DNA of 7,488 bases from Chthonomonadaceae bacterium (GCA_014377395.1 JACMPS010000231.1:1-7488), one strand, 5' to 3'. Counted from the first letter of the stretch, positions 1 through 6,039 are shown. Notes: generated by a model not told the origin, from the sequence alone. Translations and numbers: made by a program.

Positions 1-1
1 C

Positions 2-145
2 GAGTTCCCGGATTGGTGCGCGAAAAGCCATTATTGCCGAGAACGCATGGAGACTGAGACGCCCGCCCTGATCGCATTGGCAAGACGACGCGGAAAGGCA
101 CTCTACACCGCAAACGGATTTGTGCTTTATCGGTTGACATGGTAA
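2..145 (+). CDS. 3' end of an unidentified protein (partial, 47 codons)
   Basis: The second frame is open from the window edge to a TAA at 143-145. The other two forward frames close sooner. The 47 visible residues are polar and basic, with a helix-like ALIALARRRGK stretch and the end GFVLYRLTW. This looks like the last part of a soluble or extramembrane domain. Endings of the form GF-LYRL occur in bacterial polytopic glycosyltransferases, and one such enzyme lies at the other end of the window, but the fragment is too short to name. The gene begins outside the window. Confidence that it is coding is moderate; no function is claimed. Confidence 0.5.
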   Translation, partial: EFPDWCAKSHYCRERMETETPALIALARRRGKALYTANGFVLYRLTW

Positions 146-157
146 AGATTTGTCTCC

Positions 158-182
158 CCGAATAAGTTCGGTGGCTCCAAAA
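158..182 (+). repeat. dispersed repeat copy 1 (GAATAAGTTC palindrome plus GGCTCCAAA)
   Basis: CCGAA-TAAG-TTCGG is a 5-bp palindrome at 158-171. The 23 bases 160-182 match the reverse complement of 6234-6256 at 17 positions, including GAATAA, TTC, GGCT and CAAA. The copy at the far end of the window is therefore in the opposite orientation. This suggests a genome-wide intergenic repeat family. Confidence 0.5.
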
Positions 183-205
183 TTAGCCCAGAGGTTGAAA
201 CCCCC

Positions 206-235
206 CGGCAGAAAAAACGAGCGTCTTTGGGACGC
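206..235 (+). repeat. repeat block CGGCAGAAAAAACGA plus GCGTC hairpin
   Basis: CGGCAGAAAAAACGA (206-220) is followed at once by a hairpin, GCGTC (221-225), loop TTTGG, GACGC (231-235). Both parts recur in the same order on the opposite strand near 6051-6009: CGGCAAAAACGA, then GCGTCCGAAGGACGC. Together with the neighbouring palindrome this looks like a composite repeat rather than chance. Confidence 0.45.
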
Positions 236-344
236 ATTGGTTTCGCTCTCGCCCTGACCTTCGCTTCCCTCTCGTCTTTAGAGAGCAGAGTTTGAGTAGA
301 AAAAATATCTTCGTATCGCGTCTGGAAGACACTTGTTCTGGTTG

Positions 345-365
345 CCGGGAGTTTTCAACTCCCGG
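345..365 (+). promoter_or_regulatory. perfect 9-bp hairpin in the 5' leader
   Basis: CCGGGAGTT (345-353), loop TTC, AACTCCCGG (357-365) form a perfect 9-bp stem with a 3-base loop. It ends 36 bp before the ribosome binding site of the arabinofuranosidase gene. Bases TAAAAAGATC follow, with no T-run, so it is not an intrinsic terminator on this strand. It could be an operator or a leader-RNA element. Confidence 0.5.
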
Positions 366-401
366 TAAAAAGATCAGTGCGTACAGTCAGCTAAATCCAA
401 A

Positions 402-406
402 AAGGA
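402..406 (+). promoter_or_regulatory. ribosome binding site supporting a TTG start
   Basis: AAGGA lies 7 bases before the TTG at 414. No ATG in this frame gives a complete signal peptide, so the motif and spacing settle the non-ATG start. Confidence 0.6.
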
Positions 407-413
407 AACCCGT

Positions 414-2975
414 TTGAGAAAACCTAACTTACCTGCACTTTTCGGTGCGACCACCGCACTTTTTCTTCTTTCTCCGCCTCTGTTTGCACAAACGATTGCC
501 CCGGTGCTTCACCTTGCTTTCGATGAAGCAACAGGCACGAACGCCGCCGACTCATCCGGCAACGGCAATCCGGCGAAGCTGCAATCAGGGGCGAAGTTCG
601 CACCCGGACTTGTGGGCGCACACTCACTCAGCCTTAACGGGAAGGCTCTCAGTCTTGCCTCAATCGCAAAGCCCGTGATCGACACAACGCGCAGTTACAC
701 CGTCACCGCCTGGGTCAAAGTGAACACAACGGAGGGCTACCAGACCTTTGTCAGCATTGACGGCGCACGAGTGAGCGGCTTCTTCCTTCAGTTGCGGGGG
801 GATAGCGGACGTTTCGCTTTTACCGCAATTGCCGAGGACAAAGAGGTAAACGGAACCTTCGCCGCCTCCAATTCGGGCCCCGAACCGGATGTGTGGCATC
901 ACCTTGCGGGGGTTTTCGATGCGGAAAAGAAAACGCTTTCCCTTTATGTCAATGGGGTTCTACAGCAAACTGTTTCCGCGAAAGGCGTCTGGAAAGCCAC
1001 CGGGGAAACCGTGATCGGGCGCGGGAAATTTGCGGGCAATCCTGTAGATTTCGTGAATGGCGAAATAGACGATGTGCGAATTTACCCGGCGGCTCTCCCC
1101 GCAAGCGAGATCAAAGCCCTGGTCACGCCGATTTATCCGTCACCTCTGCTCAAGATTCAGACCGACAAAATCGCTACGAAGGTCAGTCCGAAACTCTACG
1201 GACTGATGACCGAAGAAATCAACTATTCCTACGACGGCGGACTTTATGCGGAACTGATTCGCAACCGGGTTTTCCTTGACAATGAAAAGGTTCCGGCTCA
1301 CTGGTCTTCCGTATCTCACGGCGTCGCTACCGGAAGTATAACTCTCGACAAAACGCAACCGCTCAATGCAAACCTGCCCGTTAGCCTTCGTGTGGGCGCC
1401 ACGCTTGCAGGAGCGGAGCATGAAGCGGGTGTCTCCAATTCGGGCTATTTCGGGGTTCCGGTCAAGCCGAACACAACCTACAAAGCCTCATTCTATGCCC
1501 GCACTTTGCCGACGGATGAGCGTCGTCCGCTTAGCGTTCTCCTTCAGAGTGAGGACGGCAAAACCACCTACGCCCGTGCTGACTTCCCTCTGACCTCTAC
1601 AAACTGGAAACAGTATCGCCTTGAGCTTCGTACAACGGGCAACTTTAAGCCCGATGCTCATGCTCGGTTTGTGATTACGACTTCCCGAGCCGGCACGTTC
1701 TGGCTGAACCTCGTTTCGCTGTTTCCGCCGACTTACAAAAACCGTTCGAACGGCAATCGCCCCGACCTTATGCAGAAAATGGCGGAAATGAAGCCCGTGT
1801 TTTTGCGCTTTCCGGGCGGAAACTACCTTGAGGGCGACACGATAGAAACCCGCTTTAAGTGGAAAGAAACCCTTCACTCACTGACGGAACGACCGGGACA
1901 TCAGGGAACATGGGGCTATCGCTCCTCCGACGGAATAGGCTTGCTTGAATTTTTGCACTGGTGCGAAGACTTGAAAATGGAGCCGTTGCTTTGTGTGTTT
2001 GCCGGGTACTCGCTCAAGGGGGCTTATATTCCTGCCGGAGACAACTTAAAGCCTTTTGTGCAGGAGGCTCTCGATGAAATCGAGTACTGCATCGGAAGCG
2101 TGAACACGCCCTGGGGAGCGCAACGAGCAAAGGACGGACACCCGAAACCCTTTCCGATTTCGTATGTGGAGATCGGAAACGAGGACGGGTTTGACCGCTC
2201 AGGCAGTTACGATGGGCGGTACGCCCAGTTCCATGATGCGATCAAGGCGAATTACCCACAACTTCAACTGATTGCAACCGACCGGGTAAAAAGCCGCGTT
2301 CCCGATCTTTACGACGATCACTTTTACCGTTCTCCCGAAGAAATGGCGGGCGACTCGCACCACTATGACCGCCTCTCGCGTACTGGTCCGAAAATCTTTG
2401 TCGGAGAGTGGGCGTCACAAACGGGAACGCCCACGCCTGATCTCCGTTCCGCCCTCGGCGATGCCGGGTGGATGACGGGCATGGAGCGCAATTCCGATGT
2501 AGTTGTCCTTTCTGCCTATGCCCCGCTATTGGTGAATGTGAACCCCGGCGGCAAGCAATGGAACACCAACTTGATCGGGTATGACGGGCTGACCTCATTC
2601 GGTTCGCCTTCCTATTATGTACACAAAATGTTCCGTGACAATCTCGGTGAGGGGGTGCTTCCCGCCACGCTGACAGGTGCCTCCAACCTGATTTACGGCG
2701 TGACTCGGAACGCGAAAATGGGGAAACTCTTTCTCAAAGTCGTCAACTTCGCCGCCGACACGCAGACCCTCCGTATTCAGTTGGACGGAACCCGCAAAGT
2801 CGAAGCGAAGGGAAAAGTCACTCTGCTGACCTCCGCAAATCTCTCCGATGTCAACACCCTGGCAAACCCTACAAAAGTAGCCCCTGTCGTTTCTTCCTTT
2901 GCAGGAGCCTCTTCCAATTTCGAGTATCGGTTTCTGCCCTACTCGGTGACGGTTCTGGAATTACAAACTCGATGA
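414..2975 (+). CDS. secreted GH51 alpha-L-arabinofuranosidase with N-terminal LamG-like domain
   Basis: Predicted exo-enzyme (EC 3.2.1.55 type) removing terminal L-arabinofuranosyl residues from arabinoxylan, arabinan or similar polymers outside the cytoplasm. Residues 1-25 are a signal peptide (basic N-end, hydrophobic core, LFA/QT cleavage). Residues about 30-240 are a LamG/concanavalin-like fold, ending in GEIDDVRIY (216-224). About 250-440 looks like a beta-rich region with possible carbohydrate-binding character. The catalytic barrel follows: RFPGGN at 465-470; EIGNED at 586-591, whose Glu590 after GN is the expected acid/base; and VGEWA at 663-667, whose Glu665 is the expected nucleophile. 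A beta-sandwich typical of the GH51 C-terminus closes the protein (ending SVTVLEL). The 853 residues exceed the roughly 500 of single-domain GH51 enzymes because of the added N-terminal modules. The family is secure; substrate (arabinan, arabinoxylan, or an atypical glucan activity) is inference. The stop overlaps the bioY start. Confidence 0.9.
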   Translation: MRKPNLPALFGATTALFLLSPPLFAQTIAPVLHLAFDEATGTNAADSSGNGNPAKLQSGAKFAPGLVGAHSLSLNGKALSLASIAKPVIDTTRSYTVTAWVKVNTTEGYQTFVSIDGARVSGFFLQLRGDSGRFAFTAIAEDKEVNGTFAASNSGPEPDVWHHLAGVFDAEKKTLSLYVNGVLQQTVSAKGVWKATGETVIGRGKFAGNPVDFVNGEIDDVRIYPAALPASEIKALVTPIYPSPLLKIQTDKIATKVSPKLYGLMTEEINYSYDGGLYAELIRNRVFLDNEKVPAHWSSVSHGVATGSITLDKTQPLNANLPVSLRVGATLAGAEHEAGVSNSGYFGVPVKPNTTYKASFYARTLPTDERRPLSVLLQSEDGKTTYARADFPLTSTNWKQYRLELRTTGNFKPDAHARFVITTSRAGTFWLNLVSLFPPTYKNRSNGNRPDLMQKMAEMKPVFLRFPGGNYLEGDTIETRFKWKETLHSLTERPGHQGTWGYRSSDGIGLLEFLHWCEDLKMEPLLCVFAGYSLKGAYIPAGDNLKPFVQEALDEIEYCIGSVNTPWGAQRAKDGHPKPFPISYVEIGNEDGFDRSGSYDGRYAQFHDAIKANYPQLQLIATDRVKSRVPDLYDDHFYRSPEEMAGDSHHYDRLSRTGPKIFVGEWASQTGTPTPDLRSALGDAGWMTGMERNSDVVVLSAYAPLLVNVNPGGKQWNTNLIGYDGLTSFGSPSYYVHKMFRDNLGEGVLPATLTGASNLIYGVTRNAKMGKLFLKVVNFAADTQTLRIQLDGTRKVEAKGKVTLLTSANLSDVNTLANPTKVAPVVSSFAGASSNFEYRFLPYSVTVLELQTR

Positions 2976-3580
2976 TCACTCAAACGTTCGATAAGCCTCT
3001 TTTTTTGGTTGACGCTCTCGTTCCCACCCCGTCAAACAGAACGCGCCGCCTAATTCGGGACGCCTTGCTGGTCCTACTTTTCTCAGTGGGAATTGCGGGC
3101 AGTGCGCGGGTTTCCATTCCGCTTCCGTTTACGCCTGTCCCGATCACAGGACAAACGTTTGCGGTTCTGCTGACCGGGGCGGCACTCGGTGCAAAGCGTG
3201 GCGGTCTGGCTCTTATGCTGTATCTTCTCGAAGGGGCAAGTGGGTTACCTGTTTTTGCGGGAGGCGCGGGGGGCTTCACCAAATTGGTGGGGACAACCGG
3301 GGGCTACCTGCTTTCCTACCCGTTTGCCGCATTTGCAATGGGAACTCTTGCCCGGCGGGGTTGGGACAAAACCCCGGCTCGAACGTTTGCGGCAATGCTT
3401 TTGAGCAGTCTGATCGTCCTGATTACGGGAACGTTGTGGCTCTCGTTTTTCGTGGGCGGCATCAAGCCCGCACTCGCGATGGGACTGCTTCCCTTTCTAC
3501 CCGGCGACGTGCTGAAAGCGGCACTCGCGGCAGGGTTGCTTCCTACGCTGTGGAAGGGGATTAACCGAAGAAAGTGTTAA
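2972..3580 (+). CDS. bioY: BioY, biotin-binding S component of an ECF transporter
   Basis: An integral membrane protein that binds biotin and delivers it to an energy-coupling module for import. The 202 residues are slightly longer than the usual 180-200. BioY signatures are clear: IPLPFTPVPITGQTF (49-63), YLLEGASGLPVFAGG (84-98), a GGYLL segment near 112, and LPGDVLKA. Asp179 and Lys182 of that last motif are conserved in BioY proteins and belong to the ligand site. Five or six hydrophobic segments are visible. The ATG overlaps the previous stop as ATGA, and only a weak GGAA lies upstream, so translation is probably coupled to the arabinofuranosidase. No bioM/bioN-type ATPase or T component is next to it, so it either uses a shared EcfA-EcfT module or works alone. 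The first 25 or so residues before the membrane core are less conserved in type. The stop codon lies inside a heptamer repeat. Confidence 0.93.
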   Translation: MITQTFDKPLFLVDALVPTPSNRTRRLIRDALLVLLFSVGIAGSARVSIPLPFTPVPITGQTFAVLLTGAALGAKRGGLALMLYLLEGASGLPVFAGGAGGFTKLVGTTGGYLLSYPFAAFAMGTLARRGWDKTPARTFAAMLLSSLIVLITGTLWLSFFVGGIKPALAMGLLPFLPGDVLKAALAAGLLPTLWKGINRRKC

Positions 3581-3600
3581 GTGTCAAGTATTGAGTGTTG
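3573..3600 (+). repeat. four degenerate heptamer repeats over the bioY stop codon
   Basis: Four consecutive 7-base units read AGTGTTA, AGTGTCA, AGTATTG, AGTGTTG, followed by AG. The TAA stop of bioY (3578-3580) spans the junction of units 1 and 2. Units differ at one to three positions, so the array is old or degenerate. Confidence 0.6.
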
Positions 3601-3634
3601 AGATAAAGCAAATGCCCTCACCTTAATCTCGTCC

Positions 3635-3682
3635 GCTCCCCTCTCCCTGCTACTCGCTTAGGCTCGTTAGGGAGAGGGGAGC
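3635..3682. terminator. 14-bp CT-rich inverted repeat, possible transcript end for the bioY operon
   Basis: GCTCCCCTCTCCCT (3635-3648) pairs perfectly with AGGGAGAGGGGAGC (3669-3682) around a 20-base loop. It lies 55 bp after the bioY stop. No T-run follows directly (AGATGCAAATACTTGTTT), so intrinsic termination is doubtful. CCCTCACC just upstream plus CCCCTCTCCC resembles a CT-rich intergenic repeat seen in many environmental genomes; that resemblance is from memory. Confidence 0.4.
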
Positions 3683-3711
3683 AGATGCAAATACTTGTTT
3701 CTTCGCTTACT

Positions 3712-3777
3712 CTCTTTGCGACGTTGTATCTTTGCGTGAGGTCTCCCTGTATTCTTCTTCTCTGTGCCTCTGTCTCT
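3712..3777. repeat. pyrimidine-rich repeat-like segment
   Basis: CTCTTTGCG (3712-3720), CTTTGCGTGAGG (3730-3741) and CTCTGTGCCTCTGTCTCT (3760-3777) form a pyrimidine-rich block with internally repeated CTTTGCG and CTCTGT words. Similar CTTTGCG...CTCTGTGTCTCTGTG strings are familiar as intergenic repeats in unrelated environmental bacteria. I give this as recognition, not as a search result. Confidence 0.35.
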
Positions 3778-3878
3778 AACGCAGTGGGTGGTAGATTACT
3801 CTTCCTTGCGTGACCCTGAGTAACCCCTCGCGAAATGAGTGAAACCAGGTGGCGATTGAAGAGTATATTCCTTTGGAG

Positions 3879-3886
3879 AGAGGAAA
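3879..3886 (+). promoter_or_regulatory. ribosome binding site of the 78-residue membrane protein
   Basis: AGAGGAAA sits 9-12 bases upstream of the ATG at 3896. It is a purine-rich, near-consensus site, and the main reason to accept the small gene rather than treat it as leader. Confidence 0.5.
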
Positions 3887-3895
3887 TTTACGGCA

Positions 3896-4132
3896 ATGAT
3901 CGTGCAGGTGTACGGAACAATATTTTTGATTTTCGCACTGATTGCAGGAATAATTCTCGCTGTTTTCGGACGCCCGTTCTTGCGTCGCTGGAACGAAGAA
4001 ACACGCCGAGAACAGCAACACAAAAGACGGATCATGCAGGAAAAAGCCCACCGCGAGGCAGCACAAAAAGAGGTAGAAACATGGGAATTGGACAAGACGA
4101 CATCGGAGTCGAAAGAAAGCCCTATAAAGTGA
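3896..4132 (+). CDS. small single-pass membrane protein with basic coiled-coil tail
   Basis: I do not recognise a family. The 78 residues consist of one strong hydrophobic helix (about residues 4-25, GTIFLIFALIAGIILAVF), then RPFLRRW and a long charged helix rich in Arg, Lys, Glu and Gln (about 27-68), then a Ser/Lys-rich end. Positive charges after the helix suggest N-end outside, tail in the cytoplasm. A good ribosome binding site precedes it. The last 52 bases overlap the start of the SPFH gene in another frame, so the two are likely coupled. A credible role, from position and shape only, is an accessory subunit that contacts the SPFH proteins' coiled coils. The competing frame through this region gives a Cys/Arg/Asn-rich translation that does not look like protein, which favours this call. 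Confidence 0.65.
   Translation: MIVQVYGTIFLIFALIAGIILAVFGRPFLRRWNEETRREQQHKRRIMQEKAHREAAQKEVETWELDKTTSESKESPIK
4069..4073 (+). promoter_or_regulatory. ribosome binding site setting the internal start of the first SPFH gene
   Basis: AGAGG lies 7 bases before ATG 4081. This spacing, together with the membrane helix and SPFH domain that follow, picks 4081 over the in-frame ATG at 3835, which would add 82 residues of unconvincing sequence. Confidence 0.65.
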
Positions 4133-5034
4133 GGCTAAAAAGAATCACGATTGGATCGAGCATTTTGCTCGGTTTTTTCCTGGTAGGATTTGGGGTGTGG
4201 AACGGGTTGCACAGGTGGATTCCGGCGGGTCATGTCGGGGTGCTGTACCATGCGTCCGGTGGATTGGAGCGCACGGTTTATCCTCCTCGCCGCATCTACG
4301 TGGGTTGGCTCACCACACTCTACACCTACCCTACAATGGAGCAAGCGGCGATTTACACGAATGATCCCGACGAAGGCGAAGTGAAGGCGGCGGATGCTGT
4401 GCGCGTCACCACAAACGACAACGCAAATACGGATTACGACATTGTTCTCTGGTATCACGTCGAGGCGAGCGATGTCCTCAAGATTTTCGACAACTACAAA
4501 ACGCAGGACATCAAACAGATTCAGAGTACGGTGATTCGTGCTTCTGTGCGCCAGCAAGCCAGCGTCGTCGGACGCGAATACGATGCGTTTGCGCTCATGG
4601 GCGGGAGTCGCAAAGAGGCGTCCAACAAACTGACCACCCTTTTGCAGAATGAACTTGGCAATAAAGGGATCACGATAGATCGTGCTGAGTTTGCCGCGCC
4701 CTATCCAAATGAAGCGATCATGCAACGCATCACCAATCAAGTTAATGCTGAAACCGAGTTGCGAATTGCACAGATCAATCAGGAGAAAGCCAAACTCGAA
4801 AAAGACATTGCGATTACTCAGGCAACCGCTTTTGCAGAGGCATCTCGGCTGAAATCGGCACAGACACAAACGAAATCGCTTGAAATGCTGAAAATTGACA
4901 CTGACATCGAAGCCATGAGGAAATGGGACGGACATATCCCGCCCATTCAGGCAAAACCGGGACAAACGATCATTATTACCCCGGAGGCACTCGCCACCCT
5001 GCAAGGGGGCAGAAGTCGCAATGAAAACAACTAA
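4081..5034 (+). CDS. SPFH/Band 7 (prohibitin-like) protein with N-terminal transmembrane anchor
   Basis: A 317-residue membrane scaffold protein of the SPFH superfamily (prohibitin, HflK/C, stomatin), a family that forms ring-like oligomers and organises membrane domains or proteases. Residues 1-21 are charged. Residues 22-40 are a transmembrane helix, followed by IPAGHVGVLY (47-56), the typical SPFH opening, and YVGW near 73-76. The SPFH domain runs to about 225. An Ala/Glu/Gln/Lys-rich coiled coil (about 228-275) follows, then KWDG (281-284) and a Pro/Ile-rich end. A TM helix leading into an SPFH domain usually puts that domain outside the cytoplasm in HflK/C-type proteins. The next gene overlaps it by 14 bases and encodes a paralogue sharing IP-G-VG, VGW and WDG. 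No FtsH or NfeD gene is adjacent, so the partner is unknown. Start chosen from the RBS at 4069-4073. Confidence 0.85.
   Translation: MGIGQDDIGVERKPYKVRLKRITIGSSILLGFFLVGFGVWNGLHRWIPAGHVGVLYHASGGLERTVYPPRRIYVGWLTTLYTYPTMEQAAIYTNDPDEGEVKAADAVRVTTNDNANTDYDIVLWYHVEASDVLKIFDNYKTQDIKQIQSTVIRASVRQQASVVGREYDAFALMGGSRKEASNKLTTLLQNELGNKGITIDRAEFAAPYPNEAIMQRITNQVNAETELRIAQINQEKAKLEKDIAITQATAFAEASRLKSAQTQTKSLEMLKIDTDIEAMRKWDGHIPPIQAKPGQTIIITPEALATLQGGRSRNENN
5003..5009 (+). promoter_or_regulatory. ribosome binding site inside the preceding gene
   Basis: AAGGGGG lies 11 bases before ATG 5021, within the last codons of the first SPFH gene. Spacing is a little long; translational coupling through the 14-base overlap probably helps. 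Confidence 0.4.
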
Positions 5035-5884
5035 CGCACCTCTGAAACGATTTTTCGCTTTGACAACACTCTTTTTGTTTGCTCTTCCAGGCTGTAGTTA
5101 TCGCTCGATTCCGCCGGGAAATGTCGGGATTAAGTTCAATGGCGCGTCCGGCATCAGTCAGCATTTGCTCAAGCCCGAAGTCGTCTTTGTGGGGTGGAAC
5201 GATCACCTTGTGGTTTACCCGACCAATATCCAACAGGCAACTTTTGTGCGGAACGCAAAGGAAGGCGACAAAGCCAAAGACGACAGCATCCGTGCCACAA
5301 CGAGCGAGGGGGCAACCCTTCCGGTGGATGTCAGCGTCAGTTACCGGATTCCGAGTGACCCCGCCAGCATTACAATGGTGTTCAACAAATTTGGGATGCC
5401 GAGTAGTGACCCCGATCACCCCCTTTACTACATTCAGAGCGAGTTTATCCGGTGGGCAACCGTTGTCGCAGTAAATAATGTGAGCGGCAAGCACTCCATT
5501 TTCGACCTGCTTTCCAAAGATCGCGCCACTTTCGGACCCGAAGTGAAAGCGGAACTTACCCCGGTTCTGGAGAGTTGGGGGCTTAAATGCGAGGACGTGA
5601 TGATCCGCGAAATCCACCCCCCGGAAGCGATTACGGCAAAGATCACGGAGCAACAATCCAAGCGTGCCGAACTGCAACAATTCCGTATCAAAAAGCAACA
5701 GGCGGTGACGGACGCGCAAACGACGATGATCGAGGCACAGCGCGAAGCCGAGAAAACACGGCTTCTCTCCCAGCAGGGAACGCAGGGGCTTGAACTCAAA
5801 AAACTGGAACTACGCCGGGTCTTTATCGAGCGTTGGGACGGAAAATCCGGGTTGGTGGGAAGCGGACCCATTCCGCAAAACTAA
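5021..5884 (+). CDS. SPFH/Band 7 (prohibitin-like) lipoprotein
   Basis: A 287-residue paralogue of the preceding SPFH protein. Residues 1-24 form a lipoprotein-type signal (basic N-end, hydrophobic LTTLFLFAL, then LPGC), making Cys25 the likely lipidated residue; Pro at -2 is not the commonest lipobox. IPPGNVGIKF (30-39) opens the SPFH domain, with VFVGW and VVYPT close behind. The domain extends to about residue 205, a Gln/Glu/Ala/Lys-rich coiled coil covers about 205-262, and RWDG (271-274) matches KWDG of the partner. The mature protein should face the periplasm or cell exterior; Ser after Cys would favour the outer membrane under E. coli rules, which may not apply. It overlaps the previous gene by 14 bases, so the pair is probably made together and may form a hetero-oligomer. 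Lipid anchoring in place of a membrane helix or hairpin is unusual for this superfamily. Confidence 0.85.
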   Translation: MKTTNAPLKRFFALTTLFLFALPGCSYRSIPPGNVGIKFNGASGISQHLLKPEVVFVGWNDHLVVYPTNIQQATFVRNAKEGDKAKDDSIRATTSEGATLPVDVSVSYRIPSDPASITMVFNKFGMPSSDPDHPLYYIQSEFIRWATVVAVNNVSGKHSIFDLLSKDRATFGPEVKAELTPVLESWGLKCEDVMIREIHPPEAITAKITEQQSKRAELQQFRIKKQQAVTDAQTTMIEAQREAEKTRLLSQQGTQGLELKKLELRRVFIERWDGKSGLVGSGPIPQN

Positions 5885-5907
5885 GGGAAGATTATACGGT
5901 CTTGACT

Positions 5908-5931
5908 CCCTCCCCTTATGCAAGGGGAGGG
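5908..5931 (+). terminator. 10-bp hairpin after the SPFH cluster, possible terminator
   Basis: CCCTCCCCTT (5908-5917), loop ATGC, AAGGGGAGGG (5922-5931) is a perfect 10-bp stem 23 bp past the stop. The next T-rich run (GGTTTTG) begins 9 bases later, so it is not a textbook terminator. Its CT-rich arm resembles the hairpin after bioY. Confidence 0.4.
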
Positions 5932-5994
5932 TTCGTCGGCGGTTTTGATAGATTTAGACGATTGATCAACGGTTTTGTTTATCCTTGCGCTAAG

Positions 5995-6023
5995 CACCTT
6001 CGGTGAAGGCGTCCTTCGGACGC
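5995..6023. repeat. two tandem hairpins sharing the core CCTTCGG
   Basis: CACC-TTC-GGTG (5995-6005) is followed four bases away... that is, after AAG, by GCGTCC-TTC-GGACGC (6009-6023), a 6-bp stem. Both contain CCTTCGG. The second matches the hairpin at 221-235 in 13 of 15 bases. Confidence 0.45.
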
Positions 6024-6039
6024 GATGCGTAGTGAGAAT

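Larger units (their letters stand above)
146..413. other. intergenic leader upstream of the arabinofuranosidase gene
   Basis: This 268-bp gap has no credible ORF. It carries an imperfect palindrome (158-171) followed by GGCTCCAAAA, a block CGGCAGAAAAAACGA (206-220), a 5-bp hairpin (221-235), a CT-rich stretch (about 241-280) and a perfect 9-bp hairpin (345-365) just before the ribosome binding site. I see no convincing sigma-70 promoter; any promoter should lie between about 280 and 400. Confidence 0.6.
3581..3895. other. gene-free spacer between bioY and the SPFH cluster
   Basis: This 315-bp stretch has no convincing gene. In order it holds most of the heptamer array, a long CT-rich hairpin (3635-3682), a pyrimidine-rich zone with CTTTGCG and CTCTGTG motifs (3712-3777), and a -10-like TATATT at 3864-3869, 26 bases before the first gene of the next cluster. 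I could not find a matching -35 box at normal spacing. An ATG at 3835 opens a frame that joins the downstream SPFH gene, but its translation there is not protein-like. Confidence 0.6.

Noticed and set aside
134..165. TTGACA (134-139) as a -35 box
   Set aside because: It lies in the last codons of the upstream frame and no -10-like hexamer sits 16-18 bases after it.
3835..4080. In-frame ATG extending the first SPFH protein by 82 residues
   Set aside because: No ribosome binding site at a proper distance from 3835, translation rich in Cys/Arg/Asn unlike SPFH leaders, and a better start with AGAGG at 4081.
3776..4095. Minus-strand frames opposite the small membrane gene
   Set aside because: Composition is Cys/Ser/Phe-rich and unstructured, and the sense strand gives a better protein with a ribosome binding site.
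4135..5004. Long minus-strand open frame opposite the first SPFH gene
   Set aside because: It is antisense to a clear SPFH domain; its translation is rich in Cys, His and Arg with no recognisable family.
4976..5719. Long minus-strand open frame opposite the second SPFH gene
   Set aside because: Antisense shadow of the lipoprotein SPFH gene; no motif and no ribosome binding site evidence.
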